In this document: one piece after another, positions 8,230 through 17,709 of the stretch
Position numbering within the stretch: position 1 is the first letter of the stretch
Layout of the letters: every line of letters starts with the position of its first letter
Source: Catenuloplanes indicus
GTDB taxonomy: Bacteria > Actinomycetota > Actinomycetes > Mycobacteriales > Micromonosporaceae
DNA length: 64,000 nt
NCBI RefSeq assembly: GCF_030813715.1
Contig: NZ_JAUSUZ010000001.1
Coordinates: 5,022,001-5,086,000 of the forward strand
Reading direction: 5' to 3'
The notes under the pieces: generated by a model
Seen by the model: only the letters and a program-made list of their open reading frames with translations
What the model was told of the DNA's origin: nothing
Databases searched by the model: none
Position numbers and translations under genes: made by a program

Positions 8230-9210
8230 TCACCAGCCGTAGGTGCGGTCGACGGCGTCGAGCACCCGGTCCAGGTCGGGCAGGTACTCCTCCTCGACGC
8301 GGGCCGCCGGGTACGGAGTGTCGAACCCGGTGACGCGCAGCACCGGCGACTCCAGCGAGTAGAAGCACTCCTCGGTGACCCGGGCCGCGATCTCCGCCCC
8401 GAGACCCACGTTGGACGGCGCCTCGTGCACCACCACGCACCGGCCGGTACGCCGGACCGACTCGTGGACCGGGCCCAGGTCCAGCGGCGACAGGCTGCGC
8501 AGGTCGATCACCTCCAGCTCGCGACCGTCCTCGGCGGCCGCGGTGGCGGCGTCGAGCGCGGTGCGGACCATCGGGCCGTACGCCACCACGGTCACGTCCG
8601 TGCCCGGCCGGGCCACCCGCGCGGAGTGCAGCGGATAGGCCTCCGCCTCCGCGTCGACCTCGCCCTTCTCCCAGTAGCGGCGCTTCGGCTCCAGGAACAC
8701 GATCGGGTCGTCGGACGCGATCGCCTGCTGGATCATCGTGTAGCCGTCGGACGGGTTCGAGCAGGTCACCACCTTGAGGCCGGGCGTGTGCGCGAAATAG
8801 GCCTCGGGGGACTCGGAGTGGTGCTCGACCGCGCCGATGCCACCGCCGAACGGGATCCGGATCACGATCGGCAGCCGGACCATGCCGCGCGAGCGGTAGT
8901 GCATCTTCGCGACCTGGCTGACGATCTGGTCGTACGCCGGGTAGACGAAGCCGTCGAACTGGATCTCGCAGACCGGGCGGTAGCCGCGTAGTGCCAGGCC
9001 GACCGCGGTGCCGATGATGCCGGACTCGGCCAGCGGGGTGTCGATCACCCGGTCCTCGCCGAAGTCCTTCTGCAACCCGTCGGTGATCCGGAACACGCCG
9101 CCGAGCTTGCCGACGTCCTCACCCATGATGACGACCTTCGGATCCCGGTCGAGCGCGCGCCGCAGACCGGCGTTCAGCGCCTTGCCGAGGGTCAGAGACT
9201 CCGTTGCCAT
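8230..9210 (-). CDS. bkdB: Branched-chain 2-oxoacid dehydrogenase E1 component, beta subunit
   Basis: The protein has 326 residues, normal for E1 beta. It shows the expected blocks MGEDVGKLGGVFRITDGL, DTPLAESGIIGTAVGLA and GGGIGAVEHHSESPEAYFAH, and a C-terminal transketolase domain with DLRSLSPLD. With the alpha subunit it binds thiamine diphosphate and decarboxylates branched-chain 2-oxoacids in the cytoplasm, feeding branched fatty-acid primers in actinomycetes. The start ATG at 9210 overlaps the alpha stop by one base (TGATG), which suggests translational coupling. Confidence 0.9.
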   Translation of the reverse strand: MATESLTLGKALNAGLRRALDRDPKVVIMGEDVGKLGGVFRITDGLQKDFGEDRVIDTPLAESGIIGTAVGLALRGYRPVCEIQFDGFVYPAYDQIVSQVAKMHYRSRGMVRLPIVIRIPFGGGIGAVEHHSESPEAYFAHTPGLKVVTCSNPSDGYTMIQQAIASDDPIVFLEPKRRYWEKGEVDAEAEAYPLHSARVARPGTDVTVVAYGPMVRTALDAATAAAEDGRELEVIDLRSLSPLDLGPVHESVRRTGRCVVVHEAPSNVGLGAEIAARVTEECFYSLESPVLRVTGFDTPYPAARVEEEYLPDLDRVLDAVDRTYGW

Positions 9211-10322
9211 CAGTGCGCGCTCCCCTCGAAGGACTTCCGGTACGCGTTGAACCGCTCACGCTCGCCGTCGACCAGCGGTGATCCATGAGGGTAGACGTTG
9301 TCGAAGATCGAATCGGGAGCCGGATCCGGCATCGTGAGGACGCGCTCACGCAGGCGCACAGCCTCGGTCCTGGCCTGCTCGTCCACCTCGGCGAAGAACG
9401 TCTCGTCGGCGATCTGCTGCCGGCCCAGGAACGCGGCGAGCCGGGCGATCGGGTCGCGTGAGCGCCACGCCTCCGCCTCCGCGGGCGGGCGGTACCGGCT
9501 CGGGTCGTCCGACGTGGTGTGCGCGCCCATCCGGTACGTGTACGCCTCGATCAGCGTGGGCCCCTGGCCGCTGCGTGCGTGGTCGAGCGCGTGCCGGGTG
9601 ACCGCGTAGGACGCGAGCACGTCGTTGCCGTCCACCCGTACGCCGGGAAAGCCGAAGCCGGCCGCGCGCTGGTAGAGCGGGACCCGGGTCTGGCGTTCGA
9701 TCGGCTCGGAGATGGCGTACTGATTGTTCTGGCAGAAGAAGACGACCGGCGCGGTGTAGACCGCGGACCAGATGAACGCCTCGTTCACGTCGCCCTGCGA
9801 GGTCGCGCCGTCGCCGAAGTAGGCGATCGCCGCCTCGCCGTCGTCGCCGCCGACCTTGCCGTCCATCGCGATACCCATGGCGTAGCCGGTGGCGTGCAGC
9901 GTCTGCGCGCCGATGACGATCGTGTACATCCCGCAGCGGGTCTCGATCGGATCCCAGGCGCCCTGGTCGACGCCGCGGAACAGGCTGAGCGGCATGATCG
10001 GGTCGATCCCGCGGCAGTAGAGGACGCCGTGCTCACGGTAGGTCGGGAAGACCATGTCCTGCGGGCGCAGCGCGCGGCCGGACCCGACCTGCGCCGCCTC
10101 CTGCCCGAGCAGGCTGGCCCAGATGCCCAGCTCGCCCTGGCGCTGCAACGCGGTCGCCTCCGCGTCCAGCCGGCGGACCGTGACCAGGTCGCGGTAGAAC
10201 CCGCGGTATTCCGCGTCGGTGAGGTCGACGGAGTATTCGACACCGTCCGGCCCGACGGCCCGGTCGACCCGTTCGCCGTCGGGGGTCAGTAGCTGGACGA
10301 GCGTGTCGTCGTCTCGCGCCAT
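9210..10322 (-). CDS. bkdA: Branched-chain 2-oxoacid dehydrogenase E1 component, alpha subunit
   Basis: The protein has 370 residues from the ATG at 10322, chosen because GGGAGA lies 6 nt upstream. The frame stays open to 10472, but that part reads as proline-rich non-coding sequence. The thiamine diphosphate site is seen as YFGDGATSQGDVNEAF followed by CQNNQYAIS. The phosphorylation-loop region (YRMGAHTTSDDPSRYR) is also present. It is the first gene of the operon with E1 beta and E2. The AT-rich region at 10500-10620 upstream should hold its promoter. Confidence 0.9.
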   Translation of the reverse strand: MARDDDTLVQLLTPDGERVDRAVGPDGVEYSVDLTDAEYRGFYRDLVTVRRLDAEATALQRQGELGIWASLLGQEAAQVGSGRALRPQDMVFPTYREHGVLYCRGIDPIMPLSLFRGVDQGAWDPIETRCGMYTIVIGAQTLHATGYAMGIAMDGKVGGDDGEAAIAYFGDGATSQGDVNEAFIWSAVYTAPVVFFCQNNQYAISEPIERQTRVPLYQRAAGFGFPGVRVDGNDVLASYAVTRHALDHARSGQGPTLIEAYTYRMGAHTTSDDPSRYRPPAEAEAWRSRDPIARLAAFLGRQQIADETFFAEVDEQARTEAVRLRERVLTMPDPAPDSIFDNVYPHGSPLVDGERERFNAYRKSFEGSAH

Positions 10323-10546
10323 GAGCGTCTCCCTGTGAGCCGGGGCGCGTCCGGGGGTGTCCTGCGGCGCGCCGCTCGATCCGTTCTGCCCGGTGGGCAG
10401 CGGGTTCCCCGAGGTCGCGCCTAGCCCAGGTGAGGGCTTGCCGCGCGGGCCGGGGAGGGGTGCTGCTCCCATCCTTGCAAGAAGGTGAGCTGGATTACAG
10501 ATCTCCGGGTGCGCGAATATGTCGTCGCGGTTTCGGCCACCACGTT

Positions 10547-10560
10547 AAATAACGATATTT
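10547..10560. promoter_or_regulatory. Inverted repeat in the AT-rich divergent region upstream of bkdA
   Basis: AAATA-ACGA-TATTT is a 5-bp perfect inverted repeat within an unusually AT-rich stretch (about 10535-10605) between bkdA and the plus-strand small gene. It could be an operator, for example for an Lrp/AsnC-type BkdR regulator known to control bkd genes elsewhere. That link is inference only. Confidence 0.3.
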
Positions 10561-10625
10561 CGTACAAATCGTGCCCATATCTCGAACGGTCCGTTACTAA
10601 ACCGGAACTCAGCGTGAGGTAGGGG

Positions 10626-10904
10626 ATGGTGCAGGTGTCAGGGGTGGCCGGGTCGTCGCGACGCTTCGCGGCCACGGTGGCGATGCTGGTCGCGCTGGCC
10701 TCGCTGCCGGTGCTGGCCGTCCTCCAGGCGGGCGCGGCCGCGCTGGCCCGGACGTCCGCGGTGCCGGGCGGACCGGTTGCGCCGTTCCTCGCCCCGCCGT
10801 CCCCGGCGCCGATCGTGCTCGGCCCCCGGGTCGTGATCGTGGCGCCCTCCGCGGGGCCGGGCCAGTCCTCCGCGGGGCCGGGTCAGTCCTCCGTGGGCGG
10901 CTGA
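10626..10904 (+). CDS. Small single-pass membrane or secreted protein, unknown
   Basis: The protein has 92 residues, starting at the ATG at 10626 behind GAGGTAGGGG. A basic N-terminus (SSRRF) precedes a hydrophobic segment at about 15-42 (ATVAMLVALASLPVLAVLQ). A Pro/Ala-rich tail ends in a short duplicated AGPGQSS motif. Its last 22 bp overlap the 3' end of the convergent gene at 10883. The N-terminal pattern fits a signal anchor or signal peptide. There is no known domain and no function can be given. The tail overlap and low complexity make this a moderate call. Confidence 0.5.
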   Translation: MVQVSGVAGSSRRFAATVAMLVALASLPVLAVLQAGAAALARTSAVPGGPVAPFLAPPSPAPIVLGPRVVIVAPSAGPGQSSAGPGQSSVGG

Positions 10905-12100
10905 CGGCGGGCCTCGAGCCAGGCCTCCAGTGCGTCCGGGTCCTGCGGGTCGACGCCCTCGGCCAGCAGCTGTGCCACCGCGGCCGTGGCCGGGCTGCGC
11001 TGCTCGCCGGTCGTGTAGAGCCGCACGAACTCCGGGATCAGGTCCTCCAGCTGCGCGATCGACGCGGTGACCGCGGCGTCCGGCAGCTCGCGGCGGCGGT
11101 GCGCGTACGCCGTCCAGGCGCGCACCACGCGGGGCAGCATCGCGGCGTCGTCCACGTCCAGCACCGCGCGCCGGTGTACCCAGTCCAGCAGGAAGAAGCC
11201 GGCCACGGCCGGGCTCCAGCGCAGCGGGTCCGCATCCGGCAGCGTGGCCGCGTGGTCCAACACCAAGCCCACGCCGAACTGCAGGGACGAGCGCTCCGCC
11301 TCCGTCTCCACCAGGTCCAGCTGCTGCGACTCGGCCTCCGGCGAGCGCAGGAAGTCGGCGATCAGCGCGGACCGGGCGCCGTCACTCATCGGCGCGGCGC
11401 CGGGCATCTCGACCGAGTCGCCGGGCAGCACCGCCAGCCGGGCACCGGCCAGCGCGCGGTCGGTGGCCAGCGACGACGCGGCCGGCAGGCTGGACAGCTC
11501 GTCGGTGATCGCCAGATGCCGGACCACCTGCTCGCGCAGCCGTTCCGGCGCCTCGTCCCGGAACCAGGTCATCTCGTCGGTGGCGCAGAGCGCGCGGACC
11601 TGCGCGACGATCTTCTCGGCCGAGCCGCTGACGAAGACGTCCTTCGCGATGCCGATGTTGTGGTCGATGAGCGCGACCACCGCGTGCTCCGGTCCGCCGA
11701 GCGCCTCGTCGTCGTAGGCGAACGCCGCGATGTACGTGGTCTGGTCGCCGTAGACGTCGCCGTACGCCCAGGTGCCGGTGCACCGGACGCGGCCGAGCAG
11801 TGGCGCCCAGGCGGGTGCGCCCGGACCGGGCCGCACCGCGGACGCGCCGTTCGCGTCCGGCACCAGTGCCGCGAAGACCTGCCGGATCGCGCCGGCGGCC
11901 GGTGCGGTGCGGTCCGCGGTCACGGCCAGGAAGTCGCCGGTGAACCCGCGCACCGCTTCCGCCCTTGCCTCGTCGGCCAGCTCGTAGAAGCTGCCCAGCA
12001 GCGCGGTGCCGAGCAGCTCCGCGTCGTAGGCACAGTCGAGCTTGACGACGTCGCGGGCGGCCTCGAGCACGGCGTCGTGCGGCGTCCGGGGTGCGGGCAT
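10883..12100 (-). CDS. Uncharacterised actinomycete protein, 405 residues
   Basis: No family was recognised. The protein is soluble, without signal peptide or membrane helix. Residues 1-190 look alpha/beta (VFAALVPD, YIAAFAYDDEALG, HAVVALIDHNIGIAKDVF). The remainder is helical, and the C-terminal 50 residues (LIPEFVRLYTTGEQRS, DALEAWLEARRQ) are helical and acidic. It lies 10 bp downstream of the first-listed dynamin-like GTPase gene and is co-oriented with both GTPase genes, so a shared transcript and a role linked to them is likely but unproven. Confidence 0.75.
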   Translation of the reverse strand: MPAPRTPHDAVLEAARDVVKLDCAYDAELLGTALLGSFYELADEARAEAVRGFTGDFLAVTADRTAPAAGAIRQVFAALVPDANGASAVRPGPGAPAWAPLLGRVRCTGTWAYGDVYGDQTTYIAAFAYDDEALGGPEHAVVALIDHNIGIAKDVFVSGSAEKIVAQVRALCATDEMTWFRDEAPERLREQVVRHLAITDELSSLPAASSLATDRALAGARLAVLPGDSVEMPGAAPMSDGARSALIADFLRSPEAESQQLDLVETEAERSSLQFGVGLVLDHAATLPDADPLRWSPAVAGFFLLDWVHRRAVLDVDDAAMLPRVVRAWTAYAHRRRELPDAAVTASIAQLEDLIPEFVRLYTTGEQRSPATAAVAQLLAEGVDPQDPDALEAWLEARRQPPTED

Positions 12101-12110
12101 GGGTCCGAGC

Positions 12111-13835
12111 CTACGCGTGATCGGACCGGGCGAAGGCCATGGCCTCGCGTGCCCGCGCGTACGACTGCAGAACCTCCCGCACCGGCGACACCACGGTCCG
12201 CCGGGCCACGGTGGTGACCTCGGCGCGCAGCCTCTGGTCCACGCGGCGGCGTGCCCGCCGGGCCGCCAGCGCGATCACCGGACGGGCGATCAGCGCGAGC
12301 AGCGCACCGGTCAGCAGGCCGCCGAGGAACAGCACGGTCGGCAGCGGCGTGGTGCCTACGTCCGGGTAGTCCAGCGCGGGCAGGCCGAGCGCGCGAATCG
12401 CGTACCCGGTGATCAGCCAGCCCAGGCCGATGGCTGCGGCCAGCGTGACCAGCCACTGCACGAAGCCGGCCAGGCGCCACCAGATCGGCGTGCGCATGCC
12501 CAGGTCGGTACCGGCCACCGCGGAGTCCAGCGCGTCCGGCACGTCCTCCAGGCGCGAGCGGGCCGCGTCCACCACCCCGGGGCGCCACGGCTCCGGCAGC
12601 GCGGCGGCCGCCCGGTCCGCGACCTGCCGGACCGCGAGCTTGACCGCGGCCCGCTGCGCCGCGTCCGGGTCCGGCACCGAGGTGGCCGGCAGCGGCTGCG
12701 CCGGGGGTTCGTCGTCCTTCAGGCCGTCGAGCAGTCCGTCGGACGGTCCGGCCGAGGGCAGGTCCAGGTGCAGCCGGCGCAGTGGGTCCGGACGCAGCCG
12801 GCGCAGGCCGCGCAGCAGCGGCCAGCCGGTCATCCCGATCGCGCGGTGCCGGTAGGCGCGCTCGGTCGCCTCCACCACCGCGGGCACGCCGGCCATCACC
12901 GCGAATGCGTCGACCAGCGCGGCCACCGCGGCCCGGTCCACCACGTCCTCGGCCACGGCCGGGCCGACCAGCTCGCCGAGCCGGTCCGCGGTCGCGTCCA
13001 CGTCCGCGGAGAGCCTCAGCAGCGCGGCCTCGCGCTTGGCGACCGCCTGTTCCAGCTGCCCGCGCAGCGGTGCCAGACCGGGTAAGGCCTGCAGCGCGGA
13101 CGTGGCCAGGACCGGAACCTCCGGCAGGCCGTCCTCGACCAGCAGCCGGCGCAGGTCGGTCACCACGGCCTGCTGGTCGTCGGGCATCAGGCGGTCGGCC
13201 TGGTTGAGCACGACCACGGTCACCCCGGCGTGGGTCTTCAGCTTCTGCAGGTATGCCTCGTGGACCGTGCGGTCCGCGTACTTCTGCGGATCGACCACCC
13301 AGACGATCAGATCGACCAGCCCGAGCAGCCGGTCCACCTCGGTGGCGTGCGCGCGCTGCACCGAGTCGAAGTCGGGCAGGTCCAGCAGCACCAGGCCGCG
13401 CAGCGCGCTCTGGTCCTCGCCGTCCAGCGCGCTCTCCCGGACGAACCGGTGCCGGGGTAGCACGCCCACCCAGTCGAGCAGCGCGTTCGCGCCCTCCAGC
13501 GAGCCCCAGACGCAGGCGTGCGCGGCACCGGTGGTCGGCCGGCGCATGCCCACCTGGGAGAGCGGGAGCCCGGCGAGCGCGTTGAACAGGCTGGACTTGC
13601 CGCTGCCGGTGCTGCCGGCCAGCGCGACCACGGTGTGCTCGCGGGACAGCGCCAGCCGGGCGTCGGCGCGCTCCACCACGGTGTGCGCGCCGGTCAGCCG
13701 GTCCGGCGGCAGCACGCCGTCGACCGCGCGGAGGAACCGGCGCAGCGAGTCGACGCGGCGCAGCAGGCTGTCCGCGTCCAGCGTGCGGGACGGCGCGAGC
13801 GCGTCCCGCATCCGGGAGACCAGGCCGCCGCTCAT
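12111..13835 (-). CDS. Membrane-associated dynamin-like GTPase, second of a tandem pair
   Basis: The protein has 574 residues. The G1 P-loop is GSTGSGKSS at 74-82, followed by the G3-like DLPDFDSV and the G4-like NQAD. The C-terminal half has helical regions and two or more membrane segments (WLVTLAAAIGLGWLITGYAI and VLFLGGLLTGALLALIA), ending in a basic helix. This GTPase-plus-membrane-hairpin layout resembles bacterial dynamin-like and YfjP-type proteins. The gene overlaps the upstream GTPase gene by 4 bp (ATGA), so the two are translationally coupled and probably form a hetero-oligomer. In Streptomyces a dynamin-like pair, DynA/DynB, acts at sporulation septa. Orthology here is not shown. 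Confidence 0.75.
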   Translation of the reverse strand: MSGGLVSRMRDALAPSRTLDADSLLRRVDSLRRFLRAVDGVLPPDRLTGAHTVVERADARLALSREHTVVALAGSTGSGKSSLFNALAGLPLSQVGMRRPTTGAAHACVWGSLEGANALLDWVGVLPRHRFVRESALDGEDQSALRGLVLLDLPDFDSVQRAHATEVDRLLGLVDLIVWVVDPQKYADRTVHEAYLQKLKTHAGVTVVVLNQADRLMPDDQQAVVTDLRRLLVEDGLPEVPVLATSALQALPGLAPLRGQLEQAVAKREAALLRLSADVDATADRLGELVGPAVAEDVVDRAAVAALVDAFAVMAGVPAVVEATERAYRHRAIGMTGWPLLRGLRRLRPDPLRRLHLDLPSAGPSDGLLDGLKDDEPPAQPLPATSVPDPDAAQRAAVKLAVRQVADRAAAALPEPWRPGVVDAARSRLEDVPDALDSAVAGTDLGMRTPIWWRLAGFVQWLVTLAAAIGLGWLITGYAIRALGLPALDYPDVGTTPLPTVLFLGGLLTGALLALIARPVIALAARRARRRVDQRLRAEVTTVARRTVVSPVREVLQSYARAREAMAFARSDHA

Positions 13836-15565
13836 CGGGTCACCAGCGCGGCGTCGGCCCGGGCCGCCTCGACGTCGAGCGCGGCGCCGCGCAGCCGGCC
13901 GGCCGCGTCCGGGACCGTCACGACCAGCGCGGTGAAGCGCGCGGCCTCCTCATCCAGCAGCGCGGCGACACGGTCCAGCAGGTCGGCGCGGGCCTTCGCG
14001 GCGAGGCTGCGGATCGCCTGGTCGCCGAAGATCGCCTCCAGTACCTTCTGCGCCGCGACCGTGGTGCCGCCGGCGACCGCGACCTCCGCGCCGGTCGGGA
14101 TGAATGCGGTGGACGCGAACACCACGACCATCACCAGCAGGCCGGTGGCGTTCACCGCGTACGCGGTGCCGCGCGCGAGCGCCCGCTTGTCACCGGCCTC
14201 CGCACGGACCATCTCCAGCACGTGCCGTTGCCAGTCCCGGATCAGCCGCTCCGCGCGTTCCGGCAGGTCGGGACCGGCCCGGCCGAGCGGCGGGGACAGC
14301 AGCGCAGCCCCGGCCGGGTGCGCCTGCCAGCCGGTGTACGCCGCCTCGGCGGCCTCGTCCGCCGCGCCGCGGATCAGCGTGACCAGGTTGCCCTCGATCG
14401 CCGACCGGAGCGCGTGCCCGGGCGCGGGACGACCGGTCAGCGTGGACACGATCCGGTCCCGCAGCCGGCCGATCTGCGCCTCCAGCGTGCGCATCAGCTC
14501 ACCGGTGCCGACGAACTCCTGCCAGCGGGCCAGCACCTCGCCGCGGAGCAGCCGGCCGTCCTCGACGCCGTGCGCGACCGCGCGGTTCGCGTTCCGGTAC
14601 GCGTTCGTCACCCGGTCGGTGAGCGTCTCCGCGGCCTTGTTCTGCTCCTCGGCCGCGTCGGCCAGCGACGCGGTGGTGGGCGCGAGCGCGGCCAGCGCGC
14701 CGTCCAGTGTGCGGCGGACCACGTCGGCCCGGGTCTCCGCGTCCGCGGCCAGGTAGCCGATCCAGGCACTGAGGTCGCCGAGCGCGGCCGGTGGCAGTAG
14801 CCCGTCCGCGGCCAGCCGGGTCTCCGGCACGATGAACAGCGGCGCGGCGCCCAGCCCGTTGTCCCGCAGCATCTCCGCGAGGTGAGCCGCGACCTCCTCG
14901 GCCGCCTCCGGCGCGACCCGGTCCAGCACCATCGCGATCACGGTGCCGCGCTGCCGGGCGGTGCGCAGCAGCCCCCAGGGGACCGCGTCCGCGTACCGCG
15001 CGGCGGTGGTCACGAAGATCCACAGGTCCGCGGCCGCGAGCAGCTGCCCGGCGAGCGCGCGGTTGGCGTCCACCACGGAGTCGATGTCCGGCGCGTCCAG
15101 CAGCGCCAGCCCGGGCGCGAGCGTGGGCACGCCGACCAGCTGCAGGCTCTTCGGGTCGGTGCTCGGCTCATCGGCCCGGGTCAGGCCGGGCAGCAGCTCG
15201 CCGCGCCGGAACCACTCCAGGTCGGCCGGGTTCGCGGCCAGCAGCGGCGCCCGGGTGGTCGGGCGGAGCACGCCGGACGCGCTCACCTTCGCCGCGACCA
15301 GGCTGTTGACAAGCGTGGACTTGCCCGCGCCGGTGGAACCGCCGACCACCGCGAGCAGCGGTGCGTCCAGCCGGGCGAGCCGTGGGATCAGATAGTCGTC
15401 CAGTTGTGTGACGAGTGCCGCACCGGCCTCCGTGGCGTCCGCCGCGGACGGCATGACCAACGGATACGACGTGGCGGCGACCACCGAGCGCAGGTGGTCG
15501 AGCGCCTCGGCCAGCGAGGCGGGGGTGAGCTCACCGCGAGTCTGCACAGTTCTCCCCGGAGACAC
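13832..15565 (-). CDS. Membrane-associated dynamin-like GTPase, first of a tandem pair
   Basis: The protein has about 577 residues. The GTG at 15565 is chosen over the GTG at 15571 because GGGGAG lies 7 nt before it but only 1 nt before the other. The G1 P-loop GGSTGAGKST lies near 75-84, the G3-like block is LLDAPDIDSVVDA, and a later block reads VIAMVLDRVAPEA. A hydrophobic stretch near 445-470 (GLLVMVVVFASTAFIP) and a following Ala/Gly-rich segment probably form a membrane hairpin. The pair differs enough in sequence to be ancient paralogues. Its 5' end faces dnaK, with about 230 bp between the starts. Confidence 0.75.
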   Translation of the reverse strand: MSPGRTVQTRGELTPASLAEALDHLRSVVAATSYPLVMPSAADATEAGAALVTQLDDYLIPRLARLDAPLLAVVGGSTGAGKSTLVNSLVAAKVSASGVLRPTTRAPLLAANPADLEWFRRGELLPGLTRADEPSTDPKSLQLVGVPTLAPGLALLDAPDIDSVVDANRALAGQLLAAADLWIFVTTAARYADAVPWGLLRTARQRGTVIAMVLDRVAPEAAEEVAAHLAEMLRDNGLGAAPLFIVPETRLAADGLLPPAALGDLSAWIGYLAADAETRADVVRRTLDGALAALAPTTASLADAAEEQNKAAETLTDRVTNAYRNANRAVAHGVEDGRLLRGEVLARWQEFVGTGELMRTLEAQIGRLRDRIVSTLTGRPAPGHALRSAIEGNLVTLIRGAADEAAEAAYTGWQAHPAGAALLSPPLGRAGPDLPERAERLIRDWQRHVLEMVRAEAGDKRALARGTAYAVNATGLLVMVVVFASTAFIPTGAEVAVAGGTTVAAQKVLEAIFGDQAIRSLAAKARADLLDRVAALLDEEAARFTALVVTVPDAAGRLRGAALDVEAARADAALVTR

Positions 15566-15652
15566 GGTCACGCTCCCCGCGAGCGCCCGGCCAGAGTAAT
15601 AAGGGTGCCCGATCGGTGGGTTTCGAGGTACCCCTCAGTTACAGCGGATAAA

Positions 15653-15673
15653 CTTGCGCGTGACGCGCTCAAC
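15653..15673. promoter_or_regulatory. Imperfect HspR box (HAIR) upstream of dnaK
   Basis: CTTGCGC-N7-GCTCAAC resembles the HAIR consensus CTTGAGT-N7-ACTCAAG with several mismatches but the right 7-nt spacer. It lies 28 bp before the dnaK -35 element and could be a second, weaker HspR site. Confidence 0.5.
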
Positions 15674-15680
15674 TCTCCAC

Positions 15681-15709
15681 TTGACGGTTTTGGTGATCGT
15701 GGCAGTATT
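15681..15709 (+). promoter_or_regulatory. Predicted dnaK operon promoter
   Basis: The -35 TTGACG (15681-15686) and -10 AGTATT (15704-15709) are separated by 17 bp, a vegetative sigma-type layout. The perfect HspR box overlaps the -10 and the expected start site, so HspR bound there would block RNA polymerase. Confidence 0.6.
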
Positions 15710-15726
15710 GAGTCCGGTCCACTCAA
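15708..15726. promoter_or_regulatory. HspR box (HAIR) at the dnaK promoter
   Basis: A perfect TTGAGT-N7-ACTCAA, the core of the HspR-associated inverted repeat. It overlaps the predicted -10 region of dnaK. The hspR gene is the last gene of the same operon, giving the known negative feedback loop in which DnaK acts as co-repressor. Confidence 0.9.
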
Positions 15727-15794
15727 CTTCGGATCGGTGGAAGCCCTCGGTGCCGTCAGGCGCCGCGGTTCGAGAAGTGAAGTGAGGAAGAAAC

Positions 15795-17666
15795 ATGGCA
15801 CGTGCGGTCGGCATCGACCTGGGCACGACGAACTCCTGCGTGAGCGTTCTCGAAGGCGGCGAGCCGACCGTGATCGCCAACGCGGAGGGGTCGCGCACCA
15901 CTCCCTCGATCGTGGCCTTCGCCCGTAACGGCGAGGTGCTGGTCGGCGAGGTCGCCAAGCGGCAGGCCGTGACCAACCCGGACCGGACCATCCGCTCGGT
16001 CAAGCGCGAGATCGGTTCGACCTGGTCGATCGACATCGACGGGAAGAAGTACAGCCCGCAGGAGATCTCCGCGCGGGTGCTCATGAAGATCAAGCGCGAC
16101 GCCGAGGCGTACCTCGGCGAGCAGGTCACCGACGCGGTGATCACCGTCCCGGCGTACTTCAACGACGCCCAGCGGACCGCCACCAAGGAGGCCGGCGAGA
16201 TCGCGGGCTTCAACGTCCTGCGCATCGTCAACGAGCCGACCGCGGCCGCGCTCGCCTACGGGCTGGACAAGGGCACCAAGGAGCAGACCGTCCTGGTCTT
16301 CGACCTCGGCGGCGGCACGTTCGACGTCTCGCTGCTGGAGCTGGGCGAGGGCGTCATCGAGGTCAAGTCGACCTCCGGCGACAACCACCTGGGCGGCGAC
16401 GACTGGGACCAGCGGGTCATCGACCACCTGGTCAAGACGTTCCGCGGTGAGCACGGCATCGACCTCGGCCAGGACAAGATGGCCCTCCAGCGCCTCAAGG
16501 AGGCCGCGGAGAAGGCGAAGATCGAGCTGTCCGCCGCCACCACCACCAGCATCAACCTGCCGTACATCACGGCCGGCCCGTCGGGTCCGCTGCACATGGA
16601 CATGACGCTCAGCCGCGCCGAGTTCCAGCGCATGACGCAGGACCTGCTGGACCGCTGCAAGGGCCCGTTCGAGCAGGCGATCAAGGACGCGGGCGTCCGG
16701 GTCTCCGACGTGGACCACGTCATCCTGGTCGGCGGCTCGACGCGTATGCCGGCCGTGACCGACCTGGTCAAGCAGCTCACCGGCCGTGACCCGAACAAGG
16801 GCGTCAACCCGGACGAGGTCGTGGCCGTCGGCGCCGCGCTCCAGGCCGGTGTGCTCAAGGGCGAGGTCAAGGACGTCCTGCTGCTCGACGTGACCCCGCT
16901 GTCGCTGGGCATCGAGACCAAGGGTGGCATCTTCACCAAGCTGATCGAGCGCAACACCACCATCCCGACCAAGCGCTCCGAGGTCTTCACCACGGCCGAC
17001 GACAACCAGCCGTCCGTGCTGATCCAGGTCTTCCAGGGCGAGCGGGACATCGCGGCTTACAACAAGAAGCTCGGCACGTTCGAGCTGACCGGCCTCCCGC
17101 CGGCGCCGCGCAACGTGCCGCAGATCGAGGTCACCTTCGACATCGACGCGAACGGCATCGTCCACGTCAACGCGAAGGACCTGGGCACCGGCAAGGAGCA
17201 GTCGATGACGATCACCGGTGGCTCCGCGCTGCCGAAGGACGACATCGAGCGGATGATGCGCGAGGCGCAGGACCACGCGGACGAGGACAAGCGCCGCCGG
17301 GACGACGCCGAGGCCCGCAACGTGGCCGAGCAGCTCCAGTGGCAGACCGAGAAGTTCCTGGCGGAGAGCGGCGACAAGCTGCCGGCCGAGTCCCGGGACC
17401 AGATCGGCGAAGCGCTGGGCGAGCTGCGCGGCGCGCTGGGCGGCACCGACATCGAGGCGATCAAGACGGCGCACGAGAAGCTGGCGACCGTCTCCCAGCA
17501 GGCCGGTTCGCTGCTCTACCAGCAGCAGTCCGAGCAGGCCGGTGCCGAGGGCGCCGCGGGTGCCGGCGCGGGAGCGGGTGCGGCCGGTGCCGCGCCGGGC
17601 GGTGCGCGGAACGCGGCGGACGACGTCGTGGACGCCGAGATCGTCGACGAGGACAACAAGAAGTGA
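15795..17666 (+). CDS. dnaK: Chaperone DnaK (Hsp70)
   Basis: The protein has 623 residues, a normal length. The N-terminal ATPase domain carries the phosphate-binding motifs [12 protein letters not shown] (near 6-17) and [15 protein letters not shown], plus the adenosine motif [10 protein letters not shown]. The substrate-binding domain and helical lid follow, ending in a Gly/Ala-rich tail and [10 protein letters not shown]. It folds client proteins in the cytoplasm with DnaJ and GrpE. The start ATG lies just after GAGGAAG. It is the first gene of dnaK-grpE-dnaJ-hspR. Confidence 0.98.
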   Translation: MARAVGIDLGTTNSCVSVLEGGEPTVIANAEGSRTTPSIVAFARNGEVLVGEVAKRQAVTNPDRTIRSVKREIGSTWSIDIDGKKYSPQEISARVLMKIKRDAEAYLGEQVTDAVITVPAYFNDAQRTATKEAGEIAGFNVLRIVNEPTAAALAYGLDKGTKEQTVLVFDLGGGTFDVSLLELGEGVIEVKSTSGDNHLGGDDWDQRVIDHLVKTFRGEHGIDLGQDKMALQRLKEAAEKAKIELSAATTTSINLPYITAGPSGPLHMDMTLSRAEFQRMTQDLLDRCKGPFEQAIKDAGVRVSDVDHVILVGGSTRMPAVTDLVKQLTGRDPNKGVNPDEVVAVGAALQAGVLKGEVKDVLLLDVTPLSLGIETKGGIFTKLIERNTTIPTKRSEVFTTADDNQPSVLIQVFQGERDIAAYNKKLGTFELTGLPPAPRNVPQIEVTFDIDANGIVHVNAKDLGTGKEQSMTITGGSALPKDDIERMMREAQDHADEDKRRRDDAEARNVAEQLQWQTEKFLAESGDKLPAESRDQIGEALGELRGALGGTDIEAIKTAHEKLATVSQQAGSLLYQQQSEQAGAEGAAGAGAGAGAAGAAPGGARNAADDVVDAEIVDEDNKK

Positions 17667-17709
17667 CCCGACGGTTCACCGTGGGACGTGTGCGAGGTGA
17701 GGTGAAGGC

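Noticed and set aside
15756-17474. Long minus-strand frame antisense to dnaK
   Set aside because: dnaK is certain. The antisense frame has no ribosome site or domain.
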